Of a stretch of 34,615 nt of DNA, positions 7,646 through 19,512 are shown piece by piece. A model generated the notes under the pieces. It saw nothing but the letters and a program-made list of their open reading frames with translations, was not told the DNA's origin and ran no database searches. The DNA comes from Planctomycetota bacterium (GTDB lineage Bacteria > Planctomycetota > Phycisphaerae > Phycisphaerales > UBA1924): the NCBI GenBank assembly GCA_020831805.1, contig JAFIFX010000024.1, forward strand, positions 1-34,615. Reading direction: 5' to 3'. The stretch's first letter is position 1, and each line of letters starts with the position of its first letter. The translations under genes and the position numbers were made by a program.

Positions 7646-8269
7646 TCAGCGTTGGCGTCGGGCGGCGCCGAGGCCGGCGAGGATCAGGACGCCGATCGCG
7701 CCGGGGGCGGGGACGACCGGGATCGCGGCGGTGGAGACGATCCAGATGGAGCTTTCCTGGTCGGGGCCGACGCCCCGGACATGGGCCGCGAGGCGCATGG
7801 TCTGCGGGTCGGCCATGGCGAGGGTGAGGTCGTTGAAGTCGGCGTGGAGGTCGAAGCGCATGGTCAGCGACTCGCCGGGGTTGACGGCGTTGTGGTTGGG
7901 CCTCGGGGTGAGCGGGGCGGCGCTGAAGAGGTTGCCGGACCAGGAGCCGATGGAGCCGGGCGGGTTGGGCGGCGCGCTGCCGGGCGCGTAGGCGACGAAG
8001 TCGCCGCCGATGAGCACGGGGTTGGACAGCGCGGCGACGGAGAAGTCCGTGGCCTCGACATAGAGGTTGACGAGGTGGGCGGGGGCGGTGGAGTTGTTGC
8101 GCCAGACCAGGTCGACGAGGCTTCCGTGGTCCACCAGGTCAACGGTGAAGTTCAGGCCGTCGAGGGAGATCGCGTTGGCGTTCTCGAAGGCCTGGAAGGT
8201 GATGGGGCCGGCGTGGGCCGTGCCGGCGGCGGCGATGGCGGCGATGGCGAGTGCGGCGCGCGGGTGCAT
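7646..8269 (-). CDS. Small secreted protein with PEP-CTERM-like sorting tail
   Basis: The protein has 207 residues. A signal peptide (about 1-20, ending GTAHA) is followed by a beta-rich extracellular domain of about 150 residues, including a CARDB-like stretch (LVDLVWRNNSTAPAHLVNLY). The C-terminus reads VPAPGAIGVLILAGLGAARR: a Pro motif, a hydrophobic segment and Arg residues, the planctomycete variant of the PEP-CTERM signal read by an exosortase. The protein is probably exported and anchored or released at the cell surface; no catalytic motif is visible. The ATG at 8269 has AAGGAG 6 nt upstream, and a strong terminator follows the stop. Confidence 0.8.
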   Translation of the reverse strand: MHPRAALAIAAIAAAGTAHAGPITFQAFENANAISLDGLNFTVDLVDHGSLVDLVWRNNSTAPAHLVNLYVEATDFSVAALSNPVLIGGDFVAYAPGSAPPNPPGSIGSWSGNLFSAAPLTPRPNHNAVNPGESLTMRFDLHADFNDLTLAMADPQTMRLAAHVRGVGPDQESSIWIVSTAAIPVVPAPGAIGVLILAGLGAARRQR

Positions 8270-8441
8270 GGGATCTCCTTCTGTCGGGGCGGGGTTCGCC
8301 CTTGAGAAGGTGGGAAACGGGCAGGCCGCGTGCCAGCGGGGGCGGGGGGTTGATGGTGGTGGTGCCCGGTTTTTGGGGTAGTGCGGGTGGGTTGGGGTGC
8401 GGGGGGTCCGAGAAGGGGGGCTGCCGGATAGATGGTTTTTT

Positions 8442-8473
8442 GTGGCGACCGCGCGGGCTGAAGCCCGCGGCTC
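8442..8473. repeat. REP-like palindromic repeat, copy B
   Basis: Same 32-bp element as at 7149-7180 (core cgcgggct-ga-agcccgcg). It directly abuts the 3' end of the epimerase gene; its last two bases fall within that gene's stop codon. The rest of 8270-8441 holds G-rich sequence with no recognisable gene. Confidence 0.8.
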
Positions 8474-9662
8474 AGTAGGTGCAGTGTTTGCGGAGGAGGT
8501 TTGCGGCGTGGGGGTCGCGTTCGGCGAGGGCGCGGGCGGCGCGGGGGCCGGCGTGGGCGTCGCCGTAGGGGTGGGTCCACTGCGCCGGGCGGGCGGCGGT
8601 GATGCGGTCGAAGGCGGCGCGGATGGCGCTGGGGGATTCGGGGGCGTGGGCGGTCAGGGCGTCGCAGCGTTCGCGTCCGGCCTGGCGGTCGCCGATGTCG
8701 ACGCTGGGGCAACCGAGGGCGGCGGCCTCGATGAGGCCGGCGGAGGAGTTGCCGACGAGCCCGCCGCCTTCGGCGGCGACGCGCTTGAGCAGGGCGACGA
8801 AGCGGGTGCGCTCGAGGTGGGGCTGGACGCGGATGTGCGACGGCGCGTCGGCGAGGGCGCGCATGATGCCGTTGCGGCCGGGGTCCAGGTTGGGGTGCAG
8901 GGCGATCGTCGGCACGCCTTCGAGGGCTTCGAAGATGGCGTGGGCGGCGTGCTCCTCGGGTTCGTCGGTGCGGCCGATGGGGTGGAAGAGGACGACGGCC
9001 CTGGGCGAGCCGAGTTCGGCGTAGGCGGCGTCGTCCATCGGTTCGATCGCGTCGAGGCCGTCGATGGCCGGGGAGCCGACGACGATGATGTGGGCGTCGG
9101 GCTCGCCCATGCGCCGGATGCGGTCGGCGCTGGTCTCGGTGGCGGGCAGGTGGAGGTGGGCGAGCTTGGTGATGGCGTGGCGCATGGCCTCGTCGGCGAC
9201 GCCCTCGGCGCGGTCGCCGCCGTGGAGATGGGCGACGGCGAACCCGCCCACCGAGGCGGCGGACGCGGCGGCGAAGGCCTCGATGCGGTCGCCGAGGACG
9301 ACCACCCAGTCCGGACGCAGGCGGTCGAAGGAGCGGCCGAAGCGGGCGATGCCCTTGCCGAGGGACTCGACATCGTGGGCGCGCCCGACGCGCCCGGCGG
9401 TCTGCATGGGGATCGAGTCGGCGACGGGGAACTTGGCCTTGACCTCGCGGAAGGTCAGGGCGGGCTGGACGAGGTGCGCGCCGGCGGCGATGACGAGCAG
9501 CTCGCAGTCGGGGCGGTCGCGGACGGCGTGCATGACGGGCGTGAGCAGGCCGAACTCGGCGCGGGTGCCGGTGACGACGGCGATGCGCCGGGGGCGGTCG
9601 GGCGTGGGGCGGGCGTCGCGGGCGCGTTGCTCGTTGGTGTCGGTCCAGTTGTCGCCGATCAC
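8472..9662 (-). CDS. UDP-N-acetylglucosamine 2-epimerase (hydrolysing type, NeuC-like)
   Basis: The protein has 396 residues and resembles the NeuC/WecB family, which acts on UDP-GlcNAc at C2 in the synthesis of surface sugars (ManNAc, sialic or legionaminic acids). Visible motifs are RIAVVTGTRAEFGLL near residue 25, the VVVLGDRIEAFAAA stretch, HLHGGDRAEGVADE, HPNLDPGRNGI and the nucleotide-binding GNSSAGLIEAAALGCPSVDI with GDRQAGRERC. NeuC-type annotation rests on the TGTRAEFG and IGDRQxGRE forms; the exact sugar product cannot be read from sequence. The GTG at 9662 overlaps the TGA of the DUF2237 gene (GTGA), with AGGAG about 9 nt upstream, so translation is coupled. No other sugar-synthesis genes lie nearby. 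Confidence 0.88.
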   Translation of the reverse strand: MIGDNWTDTNEQRARDARPTPDRPRRIAVVTGTRAEFGLLTPVMHAVRDRPDCELLVIAAGAHLVQPALTFREVKAKFPVADSIPMQTAGRVGRAHDVESLGKGIARFGRSFDRLRPDWVVVLGDRIEAFAAASAASVGGFAVAHLHGGDRAEGVADEAMRHAITKLAHLHLPATETSADRIRRMGEPDAHIIVVGSPAIDGLDAIEPMDDAAYAELGSPRAVVLFHPIGRTDEPEEHAAHAIFEALEGVPTIALHPNLDPGRNGIMRALADAPSHIRVQPHLERTRFVALLKRVAAEGGGLVGNSSAGLIEAAALGCPSVDIGDRQAGRERCDALTAHAPESPSAIRAAFDRITAARPAQWTHPYGDAHAGPRAARALAERDPHAANLLRKHCTY

Positions 9663-10045
9663 GGGGCGTGCTCCTTGAGCGCATCGAGGGGGACGATGTC
9701 GAGGGCGCGTTCGTGGGTGGCGTGGAGGTTGACCTCGGGGGCCATGCCGGCCTCGTAGGCCTCGAGCCAGCGGGCGGCGCAGAGGCACCAGCGGTCGCCG
9801 GGCTTGAGGCCGGGGAAGCCCCAGTCCGGGCGGGGGGTGGAGAGGTCGTTGCCGCGGGACCTGGAGAAGGCGAGGAAGTCGGCGGTCATGACGGCGCAGA
9901 CGGTGTGGGAGCCGGCGTCGTCGGGGCCGGTGGTGCAGCAGCCGTCGCGGTAGAAACCGGTTTTGGGGTCGAGCGAGCAGGTCTGGAGCGGGCCGCCGAG
10001 GGCGTTGCGCTGTCCGGCGGCGTGTTTGGTGGGTGGGGCGATCAT
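9659..10045 (-). CDS. DUF2237 family protein
   Basis: The 128 residues match the conserved DUF2237 family along nearly the whole length: NALGGPLQTCSLDP, TGFYRDGCCTTGPDDAGSHT, GNDLSTPRPDWGFPGLKPGD and RWCLCAARWLEA are all present. The family is small and Cys-rich with no established function that I can state. The gene sits 9 bp after the permease gene and overlaps the epimerase gene by 4 bp, so it is the middle gene of a three-gene operon. The start ATG at 10045 lacks a clear Shine-Dalgarno sequence. Confidence 0.92.
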   Translation of the reverse strand: MIAPPTKHAAGQRNALGGPLQTCSLDPKTGFYRDGCCTTGPDDAGSHTVCAVMTADFLAFSRSRGNDLSTPRPDWGFPGLKPGDRWCLCAARWLEAYEAGMAPEVNLHATHERALDIVPLDALKEHAP

Positions 10046-10054
10046 GGGAGCAGT

Positions 10055-11242
10055 TCAATCCTTGGGGCACCCGCAGGACGGGGCGCTGGAACCGCCGCAG
10101 CAGGGGGCGGCGGGAAGGGGGACATCGGGCTTGGGCGTGCCGCAGCAGGACGGGGCGGCGGGTTCGGCGGCGCAGCAGGATGCTGTCTTCTTCGGTGCGA
10201 AGCGGGTGTAGAGGGCGTTGGCGAGCAGGGCGAGGAAGAGGACGGCGCCGATCGCCTTGGCCCAGGCCCAAGGGCCTCCGGCGGCGTGGGTGGCGCCCGC
10301 GCCCTCGGCCAGGACCATGGCGTGGGCGAAGAAGGCGTCGAAGATCGTGCCGGCGACCAGGGCGACGGCGGCGATGACGCTGATGTAGATCGCCAGCACC
10401 TTGACGCCCAGGTCCTTGATGACCCAGCTCATGGTGGCGACATTGACGGCGGGGCCGACGAGGAGGAGGACGATGGCCGCGCCGGGGGAGAGGCCGGCCA
10501 TGACGAGCGACCAGGCGAGCGGGGTGGAGCTGGTGGCGCAGATGTAGATGGGGATGCCGATGAAGAGCATGAGCACCTTGGGCCACAGGCCGGTGCCGAC
10601 ATGCTCGGCGATCCAGCCCTCGGGCACGGCGGCGCCGATCAGGGCGGCGGCGAGGATGCCCCAGGCGAGCCACGGGGCGAGGTCGCGGAGCATGGTGCCG
10701 AAGCCGTGGACGCGGGCGGTCTGGAGTTTTTCTCCGAGGGGCTTGGGTGGGGGGGGCGGGGACGGGGGTTCGGGCAGGGGCGGGGCGGGCTGGGTCTTTT
10801 CAGGGGGGGTGCGGGGTTCGCGGTCGGCGGCGTTGATGGCCAGGCCGGCGAGGAAGGCGGTGATGACGGCGATGATCGGGCGGGCCAGGGCGAAGACCGG
10901 TCCGAAGAGGGCCCAGGTGATGGGGATGGACTCCTCGCCGGTCTGGGGAGTGGAGATGGCGAAGGCGGCGGTGGCGCCCTTGCCGGCGCCCTGGCGGCGC
11001 AGGCCGGCGGCGACGGGGATGACCGAGCAGGAGCAGAGGGGCATGGGGATGCCCAGGAGGCTGGCCTTGGCGATGGGGACGACGCCGCGCCCGCCGAGGT
11101 GGCGGGTGAACCAGGACCTTGGCACGAAGGCGTGGACGAGACCGGCCAGGGCGAGGCCGAGGACGAGCCAGACGCCGGACTCGAGCAGGATGTGCCAGAG
11201 TTCGGACCAGAAGGTCGACAGAAACGCGGAAACCGCCTCCAT
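10055..11242 (-). CDS. Permease of the SO_0444 Cu/Zn efflux type (DUF318/ArsP-like)
   Basis: The protein has 395 residues with about eight to ten membrane segments in two blocks (about 15-150 and 195-350), separated by a Pro-rich cytoplasmic loop (about 155-180). The first block holds the family signature LCSCSVIPVAAGLRRQGAGK and the ISTPQTGEESIP helix pair; the second holds ATSSTPLAWSLVMAGLSPG and VGPAVNVATMSW. The last ~45 residues carry SCCAAE, SCCGTP, PCCGG and SCGCPKD, a Cys-pair tail suited to binding thiophilic metals. NCBI calls this group SO_0444 family Cu/Zn efflux transporter; the substrate is inferred. The ATG at 11242 lies 5 nt after TAGAGT on the minus strand with no Shine-Dalgarno sequence. 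It heads the operon with DUF2237 and the epimerase and is divergent from nuoD. Confidence 0.88.
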   Translation of the reverse strand: MEAVSAFLSTFWSELWHILLESGVWLVLGLALAGLVHAFVPRSWFTRHLGGRGVVPIAKASLLGIPMPLCSCSVIPVAAGLRRQGAGKGATAAFAISTPQTGEESIPITWALFGPVFALARPIIAVITAFLAGLAINAADREPRTPPEKTQPAPPLPEPPSPPPPPKPLGEKLQTARVHGFGTMLRDLAPWLAWGILAAALIGAAVPEGWIAEHVGTGLWPKVLMLFIGIPIYICATSSTPLAWSLVMAGLSPGAAIVLLLVGPAVNVATMSWVIKDLGVKVLAIYISVIAAVALVAGTIFDAFFAHAMVLAEGAGATHAAGGPWAWAKAIGAVLFLALLANALYTRFAPKKTASCCAAEPAAPSCCGTPKPDVPLPAAPCCGGSSAPSCGCPKD

Positions 11243-11247
11243 GACGG

Positions 11248-11253
11248 ACTCTA
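11248..11253 (-). promoter_or_regulatory. TAGAGT -10 element, leaderless start of the permease operon
   Basis: TAGAGT on the minus strand is followed by ccgtc (5 nt) and the ATG at 11242. The same hexamer sits 6 nt before the start at 32363. Confidence 0.5.
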
Positions 11254-11277
11254 GGGCGAAGGGTGGGAGGCCCCCGC

Positions 11278-11283
11278 TATGAT
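11278..11283 (+). promoter_or_regulatory. TATGAT -10 element upstream of nuoD
   Basis: TATGAT matches the consensus at five of six positions and lies 72 nt before the nuoD ATG at 11355, which has its own GGAG site 9 nt upstream. No strong -35 element is visible. Confidence 0.45.
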
Positions 11284-11354
11284 CCTTCCGCCCATGATCC
11301 GGCGCTCTGGCGGATCGGGCGAAGCACCCGGACGAGCCGTCTTCGGAGCCGACC

Positions 11355-12644
11355 ATGCCGTACACGCTCAAGCCCGACCAGGGCATCACGCCCGACTCGG
11401 ACAACATCAACTACCTGTCGGACCACATTGACACCGGGGACCGGTGGGTGCTCAACTTTGGGCCGCAGCACCCGGCGACGCACACGACGCTGCGGCTGGT
11501 GCTGGAGCTGGACGGGGAGCGGATCGCGCGGTGCACGCCGCACATCGGGTATCTGCACTCGGGCTTCGAGAAGCTGGGCGAGCACCTGGATTACAACCAG
11601 TATGTGACGATCGTGAGCCGGATGAACTACCTCAGCCCGGTGGCAAACGACATCTGCTGGCACCACGCGGTGGAGTCGCTGTTCGGGATCGACATCACGC
11701 CGCGGTGCAAGGTGCTGCGGACGATCATGGCGGAGTTGGCGCGGATCCAGGACCACCTGCTGTGCATCGGCGCCGCGGGGCTGGACATCGGGGCGTTCAC
11801 GGCGTTCCTGTACTCGTTCAACCCGCGTGAGCGGATCTACGACATCATGGACTACATCTCCGGCCAGCGGTTCCACCCGGACTGGACGCGGGTGGGCGGG
11901 CTGATGCAGGACCTGCCGGATGAGGCGGTGTTCAAGCGGATGGTCAAGTCGTTCATCCACGACGACCTGCCGCAGGCGCTCAAGGATGTGGAGGGGCTGG
12001 TCTGCCGCAACCGGATCTTCATGGACCGGACGCAGGGGATCGGGGTTTTCACGCGGGAGGAGGCGATCGCGTGGTCGCTCTCCGGGCCGATCGCGCGGGG
12101 GTCGGGGGTGCGGCGGGACCTGCGCAAGGACGAGCCGTACCTGTGCTACGCGGACAACTGGGACAACGAGGGGGCCGAGGCGGTGAAGTTCAGCGTGCCG
12201 CTGGCGTACGAGGGGGACGCGTACTGCCGGTTCCTGGTGCGTGTGGAGGAGATCAAGCAGTCGATCGGGATCATCGATCAGCTGATCGACAGGATCCCCG
12301 GCGGGCCGATCGACACCTTCGCGGATTCGAAGATGGTCAAGCCGAACAAGAAGGATGTGTACGGCTCGATCGAGGGGCTGATCCAGCACTTCGAGCTGAT
12401 CATGACCAACCGGGGGTGGGAGCCGCCGATCGCCGAGTCCTACGGCGCGAACGAGACGGCCAACGGGGAGCTTGGGTACTACATCGTGTCGGACGGCGGG
12501 AAGGTGCCGTGGCGGGTCAAGACGCGGCCGCCGAGCTTTATCAACTATGCGGTGGTGGCGAAGATGATCGAGGGGCACCTGCTCAGCGACATCGTGGCGG
12601 TGATCGGCTCGATCAATGTGGTGGCGGCCGAACTGGACCGGTGA
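11355..12644 (+). CDS. nuoD: NADH-quinone oxidoreductase subunit D
   Basis: The 429 residues correspond to NuoD, the 49-kDa subunit of respiratory Complex I at the quinone-binding site in the peripheral arm. Motifs include LNFGPQHPATHTTLRLVLEL, PHIGYLHSGFEKL, YVTIVSRMNYLSP, the DLP/EAVFKRMV region, and the C-terminal GELGYYIVSDGGKVPWRVKT with FINYAVVAKMIEG...IGSIN. No internal gap is seen. The ATG at 11355 is preceded by GGAG with good spacing. Unusually it stands alone: its usual neighbours nuoC and nuoE-H are absent, and nuoF is 16 kb away on the other strand. Confidence 0.97.
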   Translation: MPYTLKPDQGITPDSDNINYLSDHIDTGDRWVLNFGPQHPATHTTLRLVLELDGERIARCTPHIGYLHSGFEKLGEHLDYNQYVTIVSRMNYLSPVANDICWHHAVESLFGIDITPRCKVLRTIMAELARIQDHLLCIGAAGLDIGAFTAFLYSFNPRERIYDIMDYISGQRFHPDWTRVGGLMQDLPDEAVFKRMVKSFIHDDLPQALKDVEGLVCRNRIFMDRTQGIGVFTREEAIAWSLSGPIARGSGVRRDLRKDEPYLCYADNWDNEGAEAVKFSVPLAYEGDAYCRFLVRVEEIKQSIGIIDQLIDRIPGGPIDTFADSKMVKPNKKDVYGSIEGLIQHFELIMTNRGWEPPIAESYGANETANGELGYYIVSDGGKVPWRVKTRPPSFINYAVVAKMIEGHLLSDIVAVIGSINVVAAELDR

Positions 12645-12659
12645 GCGATGCGCCGGCGT

Positions 12660-12941
12660 TCAGCGGCGCACCCGGACATTGCGGCGGCCGTCGAGCGGGC
12701 CGTTGGGCGAGCGGGCCCGGGCCAGTTTCAGGCGCACCCAGACAACCACGAGGGTGATCAGGAACACCACGCCGGCGATGATCGCCAGCGGGATGAACAC
12801 GATCAGCCCGACCACCAGCAGGCCAAGGAAGAACACCAGGGCGAGGAACTGGGCCAGGAGCGCGGGCACACGCACCGACCGCCCTTGTTCGGTGATCGTC
12901 ACGCGGACCGTGCCGGGGGGCTGGGGGCCGTGGGAATCCAT
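12660..12941 (-). CDS. Small membrane protein of unknown function
   Basis: The protein has 93 residues. A charged N-terminus (about 1-30) is followed by two predicted membrane helices (about 28-50 and 52-70, VFFLGLLVVGLIVFIPLAII then AGVVFLITLVVVWV) and an Arg-rich cytoplasmic-type tail. I do not recognise a family. The ATG at 12941 lies 6 nt after TACCAT with no Shine-Dalgarno sequence, consistent with a leaderless mRNA. The gene is convergent with nuoD (15 bp apart) and divergent from dnaE. Confidence 0.7.
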   Translation of the reverse strand: MDSHGPQPPGTVRVTITEQGRSVRVPALLAQFLALVFFLGLLVVGLIVFIPLAIIAGVVFLITLVVVWVRLKLARARSPNGPLDGRRNVRVRR

Positions 12942-12947
12942 CGGCCA

Positions 12948-12953
12948 ATGGTA
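12948..12953 (-). promoter_or_regulatory. TACCAT -10 element, leaderless start
   Basis: TACCAT on the minus strand is followed by tggccg (6 nt) and the ATG at 12941. The same hexamer lies 5 nt before the start at 32640. Confidence 0.5.
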
Positions 12954-13069
12954 CCGGGGCGCGGCGATCGGATTTCGGGGGCGCCTGCTTTGGCGTGATG
13001 CGGGGCGGGGAGATGACCTGATCCGGTGTGGATTTCCGTGGCGTGGTCGAACCGACAGGCGTGTTCGAT

Positions 13070-13075
13070 TATGAT
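13070..13075 (+). promoter_or_regulatory. TATGAT -10 element of dnaE
   Basis: TATGAT lies 55 nt before the GTG start of dnaE. A weak -35 (tcgaac, 13048-13053) is 16 nt upstream. Confidence 0.45.
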
Positions 13076-13129
13076 CGCGTTCCGGCGGCCCGCGGGGCCC
13101 GCCGCCCGGAAGAGGAAAGGGGTCTGTTT

Positions 13130-17131
<4,002 letters not shown>

Positions 17132-17156
17132 ACCCGCCACGCACAGGAGTCAACGC

Positions 17157-17546
17157 ATGAGCATCAACACGCAAAACGACCGGACCGACGAGACGCTGAC
17201 CGTCGTCACCCGTTTCGAGAACGGTTTCAACGCCCGGAACCTCGACGCCACCATGGCGGATATGACCGAGGACGCGGTGTTCGAGCACGTCGCGCCGCCG
17301 GGCAAGTCGATCGGACGGTTCGAGGGACGCGACGCGGTCCGCGCCGTGTTCGCGTCGCTGGATGAGCACTTCCCCAACTTCGACCTGCGCGCGACGGAGA
17401 TCTTCGCCCAAGGCGACCGGGCGACGTGCCGGTGGGAGATCGAGTGGGACGGCCCCGACGGCGGCCGGGCCCACGCGCGGGGCGTGGACGTCTTCCGCAT
17501 GCGCGACGGCATGATCGCGGAGAAACTGACCTATATGACACTTTGA
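17157..17546 (+). CDS. NTF2-like (SnoaL-type) protein
   Basis: The 129 residues fit the nuclear transport factor 2 / SnoaL fold: an N-terminal helix (DETLTVVTRFENGFNARNLD), the typical MADMTEDAVFEHVAPPG strand-loop, GRDAVRAVFASL, and strands ending RMRDGMIAEKLTYMTL. Such proteins are small-molecule enzymes or ligand-binding proteins; the substrate cannot be inferred. AGGAG lies 7 nt before the ATG. It starts 25 bp after dnaE on the same strand and may be co-transcribed with it, although function gives no reason for the link. Confidence 0.87.
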   Translation: MSINTQNDRTDETLTVVTRFENGFNARNLDATMADMTEDAVFEHVAPPGKSIGRFEGRDAVRAVFASLDEHFPNFDLRATEIFAQGDRATCRWEIEWDGPDGGRAHARGVDVFRMRDGMIAEKLTYMTL

Positions 17547-17767
17547 GCCGAGGTGCGCGCGCCCTTTCCTGCCGATTCATCTCCCAAGCAAACGCGCACG
17601 GAGTAATCGCGCACTGGGTTCATGCGAATCACGCCGGAACCGGGCGTCGCACTCTGAACACGCCGCGACTGGAAAGGAGCGGCCCTTCGGTCGCAATGCA
17701 ACGCGGCACGGGTCGCGAGCGGATCATGCCACCGACTATGGAGCGTACACGCCGTGTTTGATCACCC

Positions 17768-17944
17768 ATGAGCCACACCGGATCGCGCCGCGCGTGCTGG
17801 GCCGTGCTCAACTCTCTGGAGTACCTCCGCGCGAAAAAGCAGGGGTTCTGGCTTTGTGATGGGGAAACCGTACGGTATCCATGCCCATCTACAGACATTG
17901 CGCGGCTGAATGTACGTGGTTTTGTGTTCGGGGCGTCGGGTTGA
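17768..17944 (+). CDS. Possible small ORF, 58 residues
   Basis: The ATG at 17768 opens a 58-residue frame (MSHTGSRRACWAVLNSLEYL ... GFWLCDGETVRYPCPSTDIA ... FVFGASG). Its amino acid mix is unlike the Arg/Ala/Pro pattern of the chance frames elsewhere in the window, which argues weakly for present or past coding. There is no Shine-Dalgarno site or TANNNT before it and I recognise no family. It could be a fragment of a decayed gene. Confidence 0.25.
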   Translation: MSHTGSRRACWAVLNSLEYLRAKKQGFWLCDGETVRYPCPSTDIARLNVRGFVFGASG

Positions 17945-17968
17945 AAGATCAGACCGGGATCGTTTCAA
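17941..17968. repeat. Inverted repeat after the small ORF
   Basis: TTGAAAGATC (17941-17950) pairs with GATC-g-TTTCAA (17958-17968), a 10-bp stem with one bulge and a 7-nt spacer. The TGA stop of the small ORF lies inside the left arm. There is no T-run, so it may be an operator or a weak terminator. Confidence 0.4.
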
Positions 17969-18229
17969 TCATGGGTGACCTTTCCGATGCCCGCTTGCGT
18001 GGGTGCGGCCCGGTCCGGGGCCGGCAGCGTCCGGGCGTGAGCGAACTGACGGCGCGAAAGAGTACCGGGCTGTTCGGGGGCCTGTGTGAGGTTCAAGGAC
18101 CCGGGTGCGCTGGTCTTTGGATCCAACGGAGCGAAGCGCTTGGACATTGCTTTGGTTCGTTGATCCACCGCACAGGCAGGGCCGTTTGGGAAGAGACGGG
18201 ATTGGGCCCGCGACGCCGGAGCACCACCC

Positions 18230-19489
18230 ATGATCGATCGCATCAGGTTTTACTACAACCGGCTGACCGAGCGGCTCTGGGTCCGGCCGCTGGCGATGTG
18301 CCTGTTCTCGATCGCCGCGGCGTTTCTCGCCAAGGGGTTCGAGGGGACCGCGTTGGCCCGGTGGGCGCCGACCTTCGAGCCGGACTCGATCGAGAAGCTG
18401 CTCACGATCCTCTCCGGCGGCATGCTGGTCATAGCGACCTTCGCCGTCGGGTCGATGGTTGCGGCGTACTCGTCGGCCGCCAACCAGGCCACGCCGCGCA
18501 CCTTCGCGCTGATCGTGTCCGACGGCGCCTCGCAGAACGCGCTGTCGATCTTTGTCGGGGCGTTCATCTTCAGCCTCGTCTCGCTCCTGTTCTACGGAAA
18601 CGGCTTCTATACCGAGAAGGGTGAGTCCGCCCTGCTCGGGATCACGGTGCTGGTGATCGCGGTGGTGATCCTGACCTTCGTGCGCTGGGTTGACAGCATC
18701 GCCCGGCTGGGGCTCCTTGGCACCATCATCCGCAAGGCTGAGACGAAGACATCGGAGGGCCTGACCGAGCGCCGCAATGCGCCGACCCTGGGGTGCGCGC
18801 CCGTCGTGGGCGCGGACGACGGGTGGGCCGTCCTGGGTGATTCGGTCGGCTGGGTCCAGCAGGTGGCGACGGCGGACCTGCAGGACCTGGCCAGTCGATA
18901 CGGCCTGCGCGTCCGGGTCCACGCTATCGCGGGTGATTTCGCCGGGCCCGGGGGGACGCTCGCGACCGTCCGTGCCGAGGGCGGCGGCGACGCCCGGGCC
19001 CACGCCGACGCGGTGCGGGCCGCGTTCCGCGTGGGCGACCGCCGGACCTTCGACGAGGACCCGCGCTTCGGGCTGGTGGTGCTGTCCGAGGTCGCGGGCA
19101 AGGCGCTGTCACCGGGCATCAACGATCCCGGCACCGCCATCGAGGTCATCGGCGCGCATGTCCGTCTGCTGTCCGAGTGGGCCGGGCCGCCGGACACCGA
19201 TGCGGACCGATCCCCGATCGTGCACGACCGGGTCGAGATGCCCGAGCTGTCGGTCGAAGGGATGTTCGAGGACGCCTTCGTCACGATCGCCCGCGACGGC
19301 GCGGGGACGGTGGAGGTCATGGTGCGGTTGCTCGAGGCCCTGGTGTCGCTGGCCACGCTGGCGTGCCCGCGGGTCCGCGCGGCCGCACGAGACCACGCCC
19401 TCCAGGCCCTCGCCCGGGCCGAGGCGGCGATGGATCACCCCGAGGACCTGCACCGGGTGCGGGAGGCCGCGGGCGTGGGGTCGGGCTGA
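18230..19489 (+). CDS. DUF2254 family membrane protein
   Basis: The protein has 419 residues. Four predicted membrane segments lie in the first ~170 residues (about 18-35, 58-82, 105-122, 131-155), including the family's GGMLVIATFAVGSMVAAYSS and ATPRTFALIVSD region. A soluble domain follows with GWVQQVATADLQDLASRYGL and the conserved DEDPRFGLVVLSEVAGKALS-PGINDPGTA motif. The architecture matches DUF2254 proteins, whose function is unknown. The ATG at 18230 has a GGAG about 9 nt upstream. The gene stands alone, downstream of the gene-poor stretch and convergent with ubiX. Confidence 0.9.
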   Translation: MIDRIRFYYNRLTERLWVRPLAMCLFSIAAAFLAKGFEGTALARWAPTFEPDSIEKLLTILSGGMLVIATFAVGSMVAAYSSAANQATPRTFALIVSDGASQNALSIFVGAFIFSLVSLLFYGNGFYTEKGESALLGITVLVIAVVILTFVRWVDSIARLGLLGTIIRKAETKTSEGLTERRNAPTLGCAPVVGADDGWAVLGDSVGWVQQVATADLQDLASRYGLRVRVHAIAGDFAGPGGTLATVRAEGGGDARAHADAVRAAFRVGDRRTFDEDPRFGLVVLSEVAGKALSPGINDPGTAIEVIGAHVRLLSEWAGPPDTDADRSPIVHDRVEMPELSVEGMFEDAFVTIARDGAGTVEVMVRLLEALVSLATLACPRVRAAARDHALQALARAEAAMDHPEDLHRVREAAGVGSG

Positions 19490-19512
19490 GCGGCGACCGG
19501 CGCCGGGACGCG

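Larger units (their letters stand above)
17547..18229. other. Gene-poor stretch with atypical composition
   Basis: These 683 bp separate the NTF2-like and DUF2254 genes. The sequence is visibly less GC-biased than its surroundings and no frame shows a recognisable protein except the weak small ORF at 17768-17944. I checked for tRNA-like arms and RNase P, tmRNA or 6S signatures and saw none. An imperfect inverted repeat follows the small ORF at 17941-17968. The stretch may be a decayed gene or acquired DNA. Confidence 0.5.

Noticed and set aside
8472..10673. 733-codon frame extending the epimerase upstream
   Set aside because: The extension runs out of frame through the DUF2237 and permease genes. 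The epimerase begins at the GTG overlapping the DUF2237 stop.
9668..11254. 528-codon plus-strand open frame, Gly/Asp/Glu-rich
   Set aside because: It is antisense to the permease and DUF2237 genes, whose family motifs are clear.
18108..18180. Possible tRNA or small structured RNA (gaggttcaagg...)
   Set aside because: I could not form an acceptor stem or an anticodon arm with the required spacing, and the T-loop consensus is not met.
18170..18184. Further copy of the cacagg palindromic repeat (cacaggcaggg)
   Set aside because: Only the left arm is present; there is no matching right arm, so it is probably chance.
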